From: CAVRIA01 sp963721115
GTDB taxonomy: Bacteria > Desulfobacterota > Binatia > HRBIN30 > CADEER01
NCBI GenBank assembly: GCA_963721115.1
Contig: CAVRIA010000004.1
Span: forward strand, 744,001-808,000
DNA: 64,000 nt
Direction of reading: 5' to 3'
The notes beneath the pieces are model-generated. The model saw nothing but the letters and a program-made list of their open reading frames with translations, had not been told where the DNA came from and searched no databases. The position numbers and the translations under genes were made by a program. Shown piece after piece: positions 8,484 through 17,858 of this stretch. Position 1 is the first letter of the stretch, and every line of letters begins with the position of its first letter.

Positions 8484-9920
8484 ATGACGGCGCGACGACC
8501 ACAGCGAATCGGCATCATCGGCGGAGGCTTCACCGGCCTGACGGCGGCCTACCGGCTGGTCTCGGCGGGCTATCAGGTCGAGGTCTTCGAGCGCTCGCAT
8601 CATCCCGGCGGTCTGGCCATGACCTTCCGCCTCGGCGATACGCGCCTCGAGAAGTACTACCACCACCTCTTCACCAGCGATCAGGACATGATCGGTCTGG
8701 CGGCCGAGCTGGACGTGCCGATCGACTGGCCGTCGCCGCAGATGGGCATGTTCAACGGCGGCCGCGTCTATCCCTTCACCACGCCGGGGGACCTGCTGCG
8801 TTTCACGCCGCTCAGCCCGGCCGACCGCGTTCGCTGCGGCGTCACCGGCCTCTTTCTGCAGCGCTTCCCCAGCCCGAAGCCGTTCGAGTCGGTGCGCGCC
8901 ATCGACTGGTACCGGCGCTACGCCGGGCCGGGCGTGACCAACGCCATCTGGGGGCCGATGCTGCGGGCGAAATTCGGCCGCAACGCCGAGCGCGTCGCCA
9001 TGGTGTGGATGTGGGGCAAGATGCGCCTGCGCGCCACGTCGCGCACCAAGGGCGGCACCAAGGAGAGCCTCGGCTATGTGCGCGGCAGCTTCGCCAGCGT
9101 GACGGACCGGCTGGTGGCGCGCATCCGAGAGCGCGGCGGCGTCCTGCACCTGGGGGCGATCGTGCGTCGCGTCGACAGCGCGCCGCCGCGGTTGATTCCG
9201 GAGGGCTGTCGCCTGCCGGAGTTCATTTCGAACCTGCGCCGTTCGACGTCGCCGAACGGAGGGCCGCCGTGGACCGAGCTGCGCGGCGCACCGCTGCGCG
9301 TGCAGACGGCGCAGGGCGAGCACAGCTTCGACGCGGTGATCAGCACCGTTGCTCCGCCTCTGCTCGCCGACCTCGCCCCGGTGCTGCCGAGCGCGTGGAG
9401 GCAGACGGCGCGCTCGCTCGAGCACTCCGGTGTCGTGTGCACCATCCTGGTGCTGAAGAGGTCGCTGTCGCCCATTTACTGGATGAACGTCAGCGATCCC
9501 TCGGTGCCGTACGGCGGGCTCATCGAGCACACCAACTACATTCCGCCGTCGCAGTACGGCGGCCGCCACATCCTTTACGTGTCGCACTACACCTACCCGG
9601 ACGAGGAGATCTACGGCCTGTCGTCGGACCAGGTGCTGGCGCGCTACCTGCCGCATTTCAAGCGAGTGAACCCGGAGTTCGACGACAGCTGGATCGAGGA
9701 GCGTATGATCATGCGCGACCGCTTCGCACAGCCGATCGTGACGCCCAACTTCCCGCAGCGCCTGCTGCCGTACGCAACACCGGTGCCGGGCCTCTTCAGC
9801 TCGTCGATGGCGCAGATCTACCCCGAGGATCGCGGCACCAACTACGCCGTGCGCGGCGGCAACCAGGTGGCCGACGTGGTCAAGGCATACTGCGAGGCGC
9901 GGGCGGGGGAGGGGTCGTGA
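8484..9920 (+). CDS. NAD(P)/FAD-dependent amine-oxidase-fold oxidoreductase
   Basis: A 478-residue flavoprotein with an N-terminal dinucleotide-binding fingerprint (IGIIGGGFTGLTAAYRL, then VEVFERSHHPGGLA). Further conserved patches include LEKYYHHLF, IWGPMLRAKFG and the C-terminal FAD contact YPEDRGTNYAVRGGN. It belongs to the protoporphyrinogen-oxidase/UDP-galactopyranose-mutase-like group, often found with polysaccharide or lipid genes. The precise substrate is unknown. Its stop overlaps the start of the downstream dus gene (ATGA-type), so the two are coupled. Confidence 0.82.
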   Translation: MTARRPQRIGIIGGGFTGLTAAYRLVSAGYQVEVFERSHHPGGLAMTFRLGDTRLEKYYHHLFTSDQDMIGLAAELDVPIDWPSPQMGMFNGGRVYPFTTPGDLLRFTPLSPADRVRCGVTGLFLQRFPSPKPFESVRAIDWYRRYAGPGVTNAIWGPMLRAKFGRNAERVAMVWMWGKMRLRATSRTKGGTKESLGYVRGSFASVTDRLVARIRERGGVLHLGAIVRRVDSAPPRLIPEGCRLPEFISNLRRSTSPNGGPPWTELRGAPLRVQTAQGEHSFDAVISTVAPPLLADLAPVLPSAWRQTARSLEHSGVVCTILVLKRSLSPIYWMNVSDPSVPYGGLIEHTNYIPPSQYGGRHILYVSHYTYPDEEIYGLSSDQVLARYLPHFKRVNPEFDDSWIEERMIMRDRFAQPIVTPNFPQRLLPYATPVPGLFSSSMAQIYPEDRGTNYAVRGGNQVADVVKAYCEARAGEGS

Positions 9921-10961
9921 TGGACGGGCGACTGTGTATCGGTCCGCTGGCCCTGGAGACGCGGGTGCTGGCGGCTCCGATTGCCGGCTTCACCGACTTC
10001 CTGTTCCGGCGCACGGTGCGGCGGCTCGGCGGCTGCGGCCTCATTTTCACCGAGATGGTGTCGGCAGGGGGATGGGTGGAGGGCAACATTTCCCCGCAGC
10101 GCCTGAAGGGCGTCGGCGGCGAGCCGCGCCCGCTCGGCGTGCAGCTCTGGGACCGCGCGGCGCCGATGATCGAGGAGGCGGCGCGGCGCCTGGTGGACCT
10201 CGACATCTCCCTCATCGACCTCAACTTCGGCTGCCCGAAGAAGCGCATCATGGGCAAGCACGCCGCCGGGGCGACGCTGCTGCGCGATCCCGCCACGATC
10301 GGCCGCCTGGTCGCCGCCGCCGTGCGCGGTGCCGGGCGCGTCCCAGTCACCGCCAAGATCCGGCTCGGATCGTCGGTGCGGGCGCGCACGGCGGTCGAGG
10401 TGGCGCGCCGCGCCGAGGCGAACGGCGCCAGTGCCATCACCGTGCACGGGCGCACCGCCGATCAGCACTATGGCATGCCTTGCCATCGCGATCTGATCGC
10501 CGAGGTGGTGCAGGCGGTCTCGGTTCCGGTGATCGCCAACGGCGATGTCGCACGACGCCGCGTCGGCGCTCGACATGCTGCGCGAGACCGGGGCAGCGGC
10601 GGTCATGGTGGCGCGGGCGGCGCTGAACCGGCCGTGGGTCTTTCGCGAGATCGCCGCGGCGCTGCGCGGGGAGCCGATCCCGGGGCCGCCCGACCTGAGC
10701 GAGCAGCGGGCACTGCTGCTCGAGCACCACGCCGCCATGTGCGAGCTCGAGGGCGACCGCTGGGGCACGGTGTTGATGCGGAAGTTCGCCTGCCGCTACT
10801 CGGCGGGGGCGATCGGGGCGCGTTCGTTCCGCGAGGCGATCACCCGGGCGGAGAGCGCTGCCGAGTTTCGCGACATCGTCGAACGGCTCTTCCCGCACGA
10901 GTTCGCGAGCGCGGCGATGGCTGCGGACGGGGCGCCGCTGGAAGAGCCCGCCTGCGCCTGA
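9920..10961 (+). CDS. tRNA-dihydrouridine synthase (frame broken by a small indel)
   Basis: FMN enzyme that reduces uridine in tRNA D-loops, DusB-like. The first part carries APIAGFTDFLFRR, LNFGCPKKRIMGKHAAGA (with the active-site Cys) and ITVHGRTADQHY. The frame fails at about 10546, and the rest continues in a second frame with HDAASALDMLRETGA, VMVARAALNRPWVFREI and a normal C-terminus. The break lies in GATGTCGCAC. Adding back one TC pair (GATGTCTCGCAC) restores a 347-residue protein of normal length. An assembly error or slipped TC repeat is likelier than gene decay, because both halves are well preserved. Confidence 0.85.
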
Positions 10962-10973
10962 AGACGCCGCTTG

Positions 10974-12380
10974 TCAGGCGCGGCGGAAGGGGGCGTCGAG
11001 GTGGAAGGAGCTGCCCTCGGCCGCATCACCCTGACGCCAAAGACGCGCGTCGATCTGCTCGCTGAGCTCCTCGCAGATGGCCAGGGAGACGGTGTCCGAT
11101 GGCTGCGCACTCGCCTCCGCCTCGGCGGTGGTGAAGCCGGCGAGGGCGTCGGCCGAGCGGCCGGCCGCCTCGCCTTTCGGCTTGCCGCGCACCTCGAAGT
11201 GCAGGCGACAACCGTCGGCCGCGGGCGGCGCGGCGAGAGAGACGCGCAGCTCCACCGAGCCGCCGCCGGCGGCCTTCACCGCGACGTCGAGGAGGTTGGC
11301 GACGATCTGGCGCAGGCGATCCGGGTCGCCGATCAGCGCGACGGGAACGTCCGGGTCGATGCGGCAGTGGACCGCGACGTCTTTGCGCGCCGCCTCGGCG
11401 GCCGGGCGCACGACGCCGCTCTCGAGGGCGTCGCGCAGGTCGAAGCGGCGCGGCTCGTCGGCCGTGCCGGCGTGGCGCACGCGCGACAGGTGGAAGAGCT
11501 GGTCGATCAGGTCGCGCAGATTGCTTGCTGCCGTGCGCGTCCGATGGACGCAGCGCGCTTGCTCACCGGACAGATCGTCGTCCCGCAGCATCTCGGTCAT
11601 CCCGAAGATGACGTGGATGGGCGTGCGCATCTCGTGGCTCATGTTGGCCAGGAACTCGCTCTTTGCCGCGTTCGCGGCGTCGGCCTCGCGCCGTGCGCGC
11701 GAGGCGAGCTCCTCGGATCGGCGCCGTTCGGCGACCTCCTCCTCGAGCCGCGTGTTGAGATGCTCGAGCTGGAACTGCCGCTCGGCCAGCAGATTCTGTG
11801 TCGTCTGCATGCGGGCCACCGTGTGCGCCTCCTCCTCGGCGCGGCGGCGCTCGTGGCGCGTGCGCTCGACCAGGTACCCGTAGCAGGCCGCAGCGGCGAG
11901 CAGGAAGGGGATCCGGATCAGAGACGGCGAAGTCCACAGAGACCAACTCTCTCCGCCGGCGGAGAGGGCGTACAGGTAGGCGAGGCACACCACGGCCGCG
12001 GTGAGGGCGATGAAGCGCAGGTTCTCGCCGACGGCCGCGAGGAGCAGAACGAAAAAGTACAAGGAGAAGAACTCCGCGTTCAGACTTGGACTGTAGATCA
12101 GGGCGATGGTGATCCACGTCGTATCGAAGAGCAGAACCGCGGCGCCGAGCGGAGACGTCGTCGACGCCCGGTCCGGCAGCAGGGTCAGCACGACGTTGGA
12201 AGCCAGGGCGGTGACGATCAGGAGAACGACCGGAATCGGCGGGAGAGAAAAGGCCGCCTCGACGAGGACCAGATACGCCGTTGCGACGATCAGCGTGTAG
12301 CGCAGCAGCAGAAAGGCGCGGTCGCGCTGCAAGTTCGGAAGCGCGGCTTCCTTCGCAGCATCTTCTTTGGCTTCGTCCAT
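10974..12380 (-). CDS. membrane sensor histidine kinase with degenerate ATPase domain
   Basis: A 468-residue protein with about six N-terminal membrane segments (residues 20-185, MASE-like), a long coiled coil (RTRHERRRAEEEAH onward), a normal phospho-acceptor box (LANMSHEMRTPIHVIFGM) and an ATPase-like domain. The N-box is altered (ANLLDVAVKA instead of NLLxNAxKF), and no DxGxG box is visible where HFEVRGKPKGEAAGR stands. It may therefore not bind ATP normally and could act as a phosphatase, a scaffold or a partner kinase. The start ATG at 12380 has a GGGGAGAT site just upstream. No response regulator gene is adjacent. It converges with dus, 12 bases apart. Confidence 0.82.
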   Translation of the reverse strand: MDEAKEDAAKEAALPNLQRDRAFLLLRYTLIVATAYLVLVEAAFSLPPIPVVLLIVTALASNVVLTLLPDRASTTSPLGAAVLLFDTTWITIALIYSPSLNAEFFSLYFFVLLLAAVGENLRFIALTAAVVCLAYLYALSAGGESWSLWTSPSLIRIPFLLAAAACYGYLVERTRHERRRAEEEAHTVARMQTTQNLLAERQFQLEHLNTRLEEEVAERRRSEELASRARREADAANAAKSEFLANMSHEMRTPIHVIFGMTEMLRDDDLSGEQARCVHRTRTAASNLRDLIDQLFHLSRVRHAGTADEPRRFDLRDALESGVVRPAAEAARKDVAVHCRIDPDVPVALIGDPDRLRQIVANLLDVAVKAAGGGSVELRVSLAAPPAADGCRLHFEVRGKPKGEAAGRSADALAGFTTAEAEASAQPSDTVSLAICEELSEQIDARLWRQGDAAEGSSFHLDAPFRRA

Positions 12381-12559
12381 ACCATCTCCCCGGGACACCG
12401 CGCGGCGCCGCACGAGGATCGTCCTGACGGAAGCGCACTGCACCTAGTGTGCCAACGTGAAAAGATTGACGGGAGGACGCTGCTCGAAAGGCGGGTTTCT
12501 CACGGCTGCCAGGCTGGGTGATTACGGGACGGAATCGGCCGGTCCGTGACACAAAGCGG

Positions 12560-12805
12560 GTTGTTGGTTGTTGGGTTGTTGGTGTCGGCCCCGGGCTGCG
12601 CTGGATCATTCGGCGAGAAGCTTTCGGAACAGGCTGAGGCTCAGGCTCGGGCTCGGGCTGAGGACGGTGCGCGCTTCGCGCGGTCTTTGGGGTCGATCCC
12701 CAGCCTCAGCCTGAGCCCCCGCCTTTGCCTACGAGCCCGGGCACAGCCCGGGCGAGTTTCAGGTTGTTGGTTGTCGGTCCACCTCAACAACCAACAACTC
12801 GCCTC
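12560..12805. repeat. GTTGTTGG-type short repeats flanking repeat copy 1
   Basis: Runs such as GTTGTTGGTTGTTGGGTTGT near 12560, and the inverted CAACAACCAACAAC near 12785, bracket the structured repeat. Similar tracts occur near 16555 and at 28085-28150. The stretch from 12381 to 12560 upstream of the kinase gene shows nothing else recognisable. Confidence 0.5.
12603..12763 (+). repeat. dispersed structured repeat, copy 1
   Basis: First of three copies of an intergenic element that starts GGATCATTCG and ends GAGTTTCAGG. It holds an outer stem made by GGGCTGAGG and CCTCAGCCT, an inner GCGCG-CTT-CGCGC hairpin, GGGGTCGATCCCC, and a final CCCGGGC-ACA-GCCCGGG hairpin. This copy is flanked on both sides by short GTTGTTGG tracts. 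It lies between two genes on the minus strand and shows no coding logic. Confidence 0.85.
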
Positions 12806-13804
12806 TCAGGGGGCCATGAGCTGCAGGAGCTGGTCGGTCATTTCGGGCGGGGTTCCGGTCGGCAGGTTCAGGAGGGCGGTGCCGACGCCGTTGCGGCGCC
12901 ACTCGGTCAGGCGCTCGCGGCAGTGCTGGGGCGGCCCGCAGATGGCGATCTCGTCGATCAGGTCGTCGCTCACGGCGGCGGCCGCCGCCTGGCGCTCGCC
13001 CTTCTGGTAGAGGTCGCGGACGAGGTCGGCGTTCTCCCGGAAGCCATAGCGGCAGAACATGGCGTGGTAGTAGGTCCCCATGCCGCCGATGTAGAAGGAC
13101 ACCAGCGGCTTGACCAGGGATCGGGCGACCGCGGCATCGTCGAAGGGCACCACGGCGAGGAAGGGCGCGACCTCGATGCGCGACGGATCGCGTCCGGCCT
13201 CGCGCGCCCCGGCGGTGAACCATTCGACGCCGTCGCGCAGTTGGCGGTACGGCCAGAACGTCGGGACCCAGCCGTCCGCCAGGCGGCCGATCGCGTGGAT
13301 GGCGCGCTCCTGCAGGGACGCGACGTAGATCGGAATGTCGGGACGCGCCGGCGTCATCTCGAGCTTGAAGTGGCGCAGGTCGAAGAGGGTGCTCATCTCC
13401 GGTGACAGGCGCTCGCCGCGCCACAGCGCGCGCAGGATGCCGATGGTGTCGCACAGGCGGGTGAGCGGCTTGCGGTAGGGGACGCCGTGGAAGTTCTCGA
13501 CCACCGTCTTGCCGCTGGTGCCGAGCCCGAGGATGACGCGGCCCTCGGAGATCTCGTCGAGGGTCGCGGCGCTCATCGCCAGGAGGCCCGGCGAGCGACT
13601 GAAGACGTTGGCGATTCCGGTGGCGACGCGAAGGCGGGTGGTGGCGAGGGCGATCTCGGTCAGCAGCTGGAACTGCTCGTAGGCCCAGGCCTCGGGAATC
13701 CAGATCGAATCGTAGCCGAGGTCCTCGGCCATGCGCGCCGTGCGCAGGACCGCCTTGCGGTCGTAGCTCTTCCAGAAGGGAACGATGCCGATCTCGTTGG
13801 CCAT
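12806..13804 (-). CDS. LLM-class (F420/flavin-dependent) oxidoreductase
   Basis: A 332-residue TIM-barrel protein of the luciferase-like monooxygenase family. Typical text includes ARMAEDLGYDSIWIPEAW, TTRLRVATGIANVFSRSP, the LDEISEGRVILGLGTSG loop and RLADGWVPTFWP. Members of this subgroup usually use coenzyme F420, sometimes FMN. The presence of an F420:NADP oxidoreductase gene at 30.4 kb supports F420 in this organism. The substrate is unknown. The gene stands alone on the minus strand between repeat copy 1 and the MscS gene. Confidence 0.88.
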   Translation of the reverse strand: MANEIGIVPFWKSYDRKAVLRTARMAEDLGYDSIWIPEAWAYEQFQLLTEIALATTRLRVATGIANVFSRSPGLLAMSAATLDEISEGRVILGLGTSGKTVVENFHGVPYRKPLTRLCDTIGILRALWRGERLSPEMSTLFDLRHFKLEMTPARPDIPIYVASLQERAIHAIGRLADGWVPTFWPYRQLRDGVEWFTAGAREAGRDPSRIEVAPFLAVVPFDDAAVARSLVKPLVSFYIGGMGTYYHAMFCRYGFRENADLVRDLYQKGERQAAAAAVSDDLIDEIAICGPPQHCRERLTEWRRNGVGTALLNLPTGTPPEMTDQLLQLMAP

Positions 13805-13962
13805 GCGGCGCCTCCGGTGATGATTTCAGGTGTCGGACCCGCCGCTGTCAAGCGAAGAGTCGCCGTCGCGGCGGCCTTTCCCGCGCCGGGCGCCGATTGT
13901 ATGGTGCGCGGGGTTGTTCGGGTTGGCCCGGCGGCTGCGGATGCGGGGCGGCTCCACACTGG

Positions 13963-16260
13963 ATGAACGACATGCAGGTCAGGACGAGAGTGGCGCGGTG
14001 CTGGGCGGCGGTCGCCGTCGCGGCCGCCATCGGATGGAGCTCCGCCGCCCGGGCCAAGGGGCCACTGGATCTGCTCGGCAAGGAGGCGGTCACCGCTACG
14101 CCGGCGGTCGTCTCGGCCGAGGCCATCGGAGCGCGGCGCGGCGAGGTTGCGGCGGAGATCGACCGGCTGCGCGCCGAACGAGCGTCCGCGCCGCAGGAGG
14201 CACAGCCCTATCTGGACGACGAGACCGAGCTCCTCGAGCGGATCTCGCTGCGCTACGGGCAGCAACTGGCGGCCATGGAAGAGGTCGACGCGCTGCAGGC
14301 AGCGCGCGAGCGCGGCAAGCAGGAGCTGCAGACCCTGCGCGAGCAGGGGATGAAGGAGAAGCCGCCGTACTCTCTGATCGCGCTGGACGAAGCGTCGGAC
14401 GACCTCGATGCACAGGTGCGTCGCGGCGAGACCTTGGAGGCGAGCGTCGAGGCGGCCGAGGCGTCTCTCGATCAGGCGAACGTCCTCTATGCGCAGCGCG
14501 AAGCGGAGCGGCGTCAGGCGAAAGAGGCGGCCGAGGCGGCCAGCGAGCCGGCCGCGGCGCCGGCAGCCCAAAAGGCGCTGCGCCTCAGCCAGCTGCGCAG
14601 CCGCGCCGCGGCCGAGTTGGTGGCACTGCGCCTGCTCGAGCTGAAACGCGAGCGGCTGGCGCGCCAGGTACAGAAGAGCCACACGACGCTGCTGAACGAG
14701 CGCGTGGCGACGATGGCGGCGGCCGTCCGCTTCACGTCCGACGAGCTGGCGGAGACGAACAAGGGCATCGAGTCGCGCGCCGCTCGTCTCGACCAGGATG
14801 TGGCGAAGCTGCAACCGGAGCTGGACAAGGCGGAGGCTCGTTGGTCGCGGGATCGCGAGCGGCTCGAGCGGGCGGGCGCCCCGGACGCGGCTCTGCAGCA
14901 ACAGGTCGACTCGAGCCGCGAGACCTACCAGACGCTGCAGCGGGAGCTGGCGGTCGTGGAGCAGCGCCGGCAGAGGCTCGACGATCTGAAGGAGGTGTGG
15001 AGGCGCCGTTTCGCCATCGTCAACGGCGCGGCCGATGCCGCCACGACCAGCGCCTGGCGGCGCGACGCGCAGCCGGCGCTGGAGCAGCTCGACCGCGAGG
15101 CGCGCGTACAGCAGGCGCGCCTGCTCGATCTGCGCAAAGAGGCGCTCGCCCTCGGCGCCCGAATCGCCGATGCGGCGGAGTCCGGCCAGGACGTGCGCGC
15201 CCTGCGCGCACAGCAGCAGTCGCTGCAGAACCTCATCGACACCTCGGAGGCCAACCTGACCAGCTTGCAGGTCACGCAGCGCCAGTACCAGCGCCTTCTA
15301 CGCGAGATCCAGTCCAGAATCGGATCGCGTTCGCTGGGCGAGCGTGTCAGTGCCCTGTGGGCGGCCGCCGGCGTGGCCTGGCGCTACGAGCTGACGTCGA
15401 TCGACGACCACTCGGTCACGGCCGGCAAGGTCTTCATCGCCTTGGTGCTCCTCGTCGTCGGCCTGCGCTTCGCCGGCGTCCTCAGTCGCTACTTCGGTCA
15501 CCGGGTCCTGCCGCGCCTGGGTGTGCCATCCGGAGCGGCGACTGCCTTCGAGTCGATTACCTACTACCTCGCCGTCGTCGCCGTGGTCCTGTTCGCCCTG
15601 CGTGCCGTGAACATTCCGTTGACCGCGTTCACCATCATCGGCGGCGCGCTGGCGATCGGGCTCGGCTTCGGCAGCCAGAACATCGTCAACAACTTCATCA
15701 GCGGACTGATCCTGCTGGTGGAACGGCCGATCAGCGTCGGCGATCTGGTCGAGATCGAGGGCGTTCTCGGCTCGGTCGAGGCGATCGGGGCGCGCAGCAC
15801 GCGGGTGCGGACGTTCGAGAACACGCACGTGCTGGTGCCGAACAGCTTTTTCCTCGAGAACAAGGTGCTCAACTGGACGCTCTCGGACCACATCGTGCGC
15901 GGCTGCGTGGTGGTCGGCGTCGCCTACGGGTCGCCGACGCGCGAGGTGGCGCGCCTCCTGCTCCAGGCGGCGGGCGAGCACCGCAACGTCGTCGGCTGGC
16001 CGGAGCCGATCGTTCGCTTCAAGGACTTCGGCGACAACGCGCTGCTCTTCCACGTCTACTTCTGGATCCAGCCGCTGGAGGAGATCTGGTCGACCGAGAG
16101 CGACGTGCGGTTCCGTGTCGACGAGCTGTTCCGCGGCGCGGGAATCACGATTTCCTTCCCGCAGCGCGACGTCCACCTCGACACGCTGAAGCCGCTCGAC
16201 GTGCGCCTGGTGCCCGCATCGCCGAGCGAAGCGCCGACGAAGCGGCGCGACGACGCGTGA
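13963..16260 (+). CDS. large MscS-family mechanosensitive channel with coiled-coil sensor region
   Basis: A 765-residue membrane channel related to MscK/KefA. After a signal peptide (WSSAARA) come about 430 residues of Ala/Glu/Arg-rich coiled coil, presumably periplasmic. Several membrane helices follow, then the MscS pore and beta domain: PLTAFTIIGGALAIGLGFGS, QNIVNNFISGLILLVERPIS, VGDLVEIEGVLGSVEAIGAR and VLVPNSFFLENKVLNWT. A C-terminal alpha/beta domain completes the protein. It likely opens under membrane tension to release solutes. The start at 13963 is chosen because it begins the signal peptide; ATG 13972 is also possible. Confidence 0.9.
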   Translation: MNDMQVRTRVARCWAAVAVAAAIGWSSAARAKGPLDLLGKEAVTATPAVVSAEAIGARRGEVAAEIDRLRAERASAPQEAQPYLDDETELLERISLRYGQQLAAMEEVDALQAARERGKQELQTLREQGMKEKPPYSLIALDEASDDLDAQVRRGETLEASVEAAEASLDQANVLYAQREAERRQAKEAAEAASEPAAAPAAQKALRLSQLRSRAAAELVALRLLELKRERLARQVQKSHTTLLNERVATMAAAVRFTSDELAETNKGIESRAARLDQDVAKLQPELDKAEARWSRDRERLERAGAPDAALQQQVDSSRETYQTLQRELAVVEQRRQRLDDLKEVWRRRFAIVNGAADAATTSAWRRDAQPALEQLDREARVQQARLLDLRKEALALGARIADAAESGQDVRALRAQQQSLQNLIDTSEANLTSLQVTQRQYQRLLREIQSRIGSRSLGERVSALWAAAGVAWRYELTSIDDHSVTAGKVFIALVLLVVGLRFAGVLSRYFGHRVLPRLGVPSGAATAFESITYYLAVVAVVLFALRAVNIPLTAFTIIGGALAIGLGFGSQNIVNNFISGLILLVERPISVGDLVEIEGVLGSVEAIGARSTRVRTFENTHVLVPNSFFLENKVLNWTLSDHIVRGCVVVGVAYGSPTREVARLLLQAAGEHRNVVGWPEPIVRFKDFGDNALLFHVYFWIQPLEEIWSTESDVRFRVDELFRGAGITISFPQRDVHLDTLKPLDVRLVPASPSEAPTKRRDDA

Positions 16261-16300
16261 CGAGCCGTCGAAGCGCGAGGGAAGGTGCCGCGCCGGGCGC

Positions 16301-16543
16301 TCAGCCACCGCGCCGGCGGGTCGTGACGATGTTCGCCGTACCGCTCTCCGGATCGAAGACGATCTTCGCCTCTCCCTGCCGCAGCTGACGCATCACGTCG
16401 GAGACCTTCTCCTCGAGGTCCTTCTCGCGCCTGCCGTAGTCGGTGCCGTCGCGGGTGACGAACTCCTCGACCAGTCGCCGCAGCGTCTCGGGAGCGAGCG
16501 CCCCGCTCGGCACCTCGACCGGTTCTTCCGGAGGTTCGCTCAT
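16301..16543 (-). CDS. YheU/UPF0270 family protein
   Basis: An 80-residue protein matching the YheU pattern: LAPETLRRLVEEFVTRDGTD, YGRREKDLEEKVSDVMRQL, then RQGEAKIVFDPESGTANIVT. The family is small, widespread in proteobacteria and without a known function. An acidic leader of about 15 residues precedes the domain. It lies just downstream of the sulfotransferase gene on the same strand, 44 bases away. Confidence 0.85.
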   Translation of the reverse strand: MSEPPEEPVEVPSGALAPETLRRLVEEFVTRDGTDYGRREKDLEEKVSDVMRQLRQGEAKIVFDPESGTANIVTTRRRGG

Positions 16544-16587
16544 CTGCTCGCCAACCGACGACCCACCAACCAACACCCTTTCGACGG

Positions 16588-17598
16588 CTATTCGCGCAAC
16601 AGGACGTCGGCGGCCAGCCGCGCCCGCGACAGCACGCGGCGCAGCGCGGTGCGGCGCTGCACCTGGGCGCGCAGCCGTACGATGAGCAGGCGCTGCAGGC
16701 GATAGCGGTCGAGCTTCTTCTGGGGCGGCTTGAGGCCCGACGCCCCGGCCGCGTCGAGCGGCTCCCACAGGGTGTCGAGTGGATGTCCCCAGAGCTCGAG
16801 GTCGGCCGGGTCGAGGCGCGCGACGATATCGCGGCAGAGGCGCAGGCGGTCCGGCTGGCTGGCGATCTCGACCGCCCATTTGTCGACCGACTCGGTGGTC
16901 GGGCGCGAGTGCTTCTTCACGCCGATCGGGTCTCCCAGGCCCTCTGCCACGGGCTCGTGCTGCCCGTAGTCGACGGCACCGGGCTCGTGCGGCACGCCGA
17001 GGAACGCGAAGATCTCGCGCAGGAAGTGTTCCGGCTGGCGCACGAGCTGCTCGTAGATCACGTGGTAGATCGGGGCGGGCCGGCGGCGCAGGAAGGCGGC
17101 GATGGCCGGCACGTAGCGCTCGAGCAGCGGGTTGTAGGCGTGCGCGGCGTGGTAGTCCCCGTTGAAGAAGGACTCGGCGTAGGAGCTGAAGACCGCCAGC
17201 GGATGCCGCGTCAGGACCACGTACCTGGCGTTCGGGTAGATCCGGGCGACGAAGTCGAGGATCAGGGCGTAGGCCGGTGTCTTGTCGAGCAGGAGCTTCT
17301 TCTCCGGTCGGGTCGCGAGCATGCGGTGGTACAGGATGTCGGTGTAGGCGCGGCAGGCGTCGACGTAGTCCTGCTCGCCGCCCGGCAGGTCGGCGACGAA
17401 GTCGCGCACCGCTTCGGCGGCGAGGACGGCGTCATAGGGTGCCTTTTCCACCTTGGCGAAGTAACCGAGATGGGCGAGCGGCGTCAGCAGGTGCGGCTCC
17501 GGCCGGCCGTAGATGAGCGAATGGGCGCCGATCATGCGGGCGAGGAGGGTGGAGCCCGAGCGCGGCGAGCCGATGACGAACAGGACTTTTTCTTCCAC
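16588..17598 (-). CDS. PAPS-dependent sulfotransferase family protein
   Basis: A 336-residue protein starting VLFVIGSPRSGSTLLARMI, which holds the 5'-phosphosulfate-binding loop of sulfotransferases. The 3'-phosphate-binding region is VVLTRHPLAVFSSYAESFF. DKTPAYALILDF and FLREIFAFLGVPHEPG are also family-typical. It would move sulfate from PAPS to a lipid, sugar or small-molecule acceptor, and the acceptor cannot be read from sequence. The C-terminal 60 residues are Arg/Leu-rich and probably helical. Confidence 0.85.
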   Translation of the reverse strand: MEEKVLFVIGSPRSGSTLLARMIGAHSLIYGRPEPHLLTPLAHLGYFAKVEKAPYDAVLAAEAVRDFVADLPGGEQDYVDACRAYTDILYHRMLATRPEKKLLLDKTPAYALILDFVARIYPNARYVVLTRHPLAVFSSYAESFFNGDYHAAHAYNPLLERYVPAIAAFLRRRPAPIYHVIYEQLVRQPEHFLREIFAFLGVPHEPGAVDYGQHEPVAEGLGDPIGVKKHSRPTTESVDKWAVEIASQPDRLRLCRDIVARLDPADLELWGHPLDTLWEPLDAAGASGLKPPQKKLDRYRLQRLLIVRLRAQVQRRTALRRVLSRARLAADVLLRE

Positions 17599-17858
17599 GA
17601 TGCGCAGCTATTACCACACGAATCCCGTGCGTCCAGTGGCGCGGCTGGGCATGAGCTGAAGAGCGGTCGGGTTGCATTGACGTCTGCGCGACGTGCGACG
17701 CGCGGCTGTGACGGCGGCTCACGAATCGTCTACGCTGGGCACGAATTGCGCTGGCGGGCGGTCAAAGAAATGCATTTGCTTTGTATTGTTGGGTGCCGGA
17801 AGATACAGTTCGGGTTGAGCTTTTCCCGGGCGTGACGAAAGACCGGGCGATCGAGAGC

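Noticed and set aside
5868..9920. Open frame of 1350 codons on the plus strand
   Set aside because: It is an out-of-frame run through the propeller gene and joins the FAD oxidoreductase frame only at the end. It reflects high GC, not a fusion.
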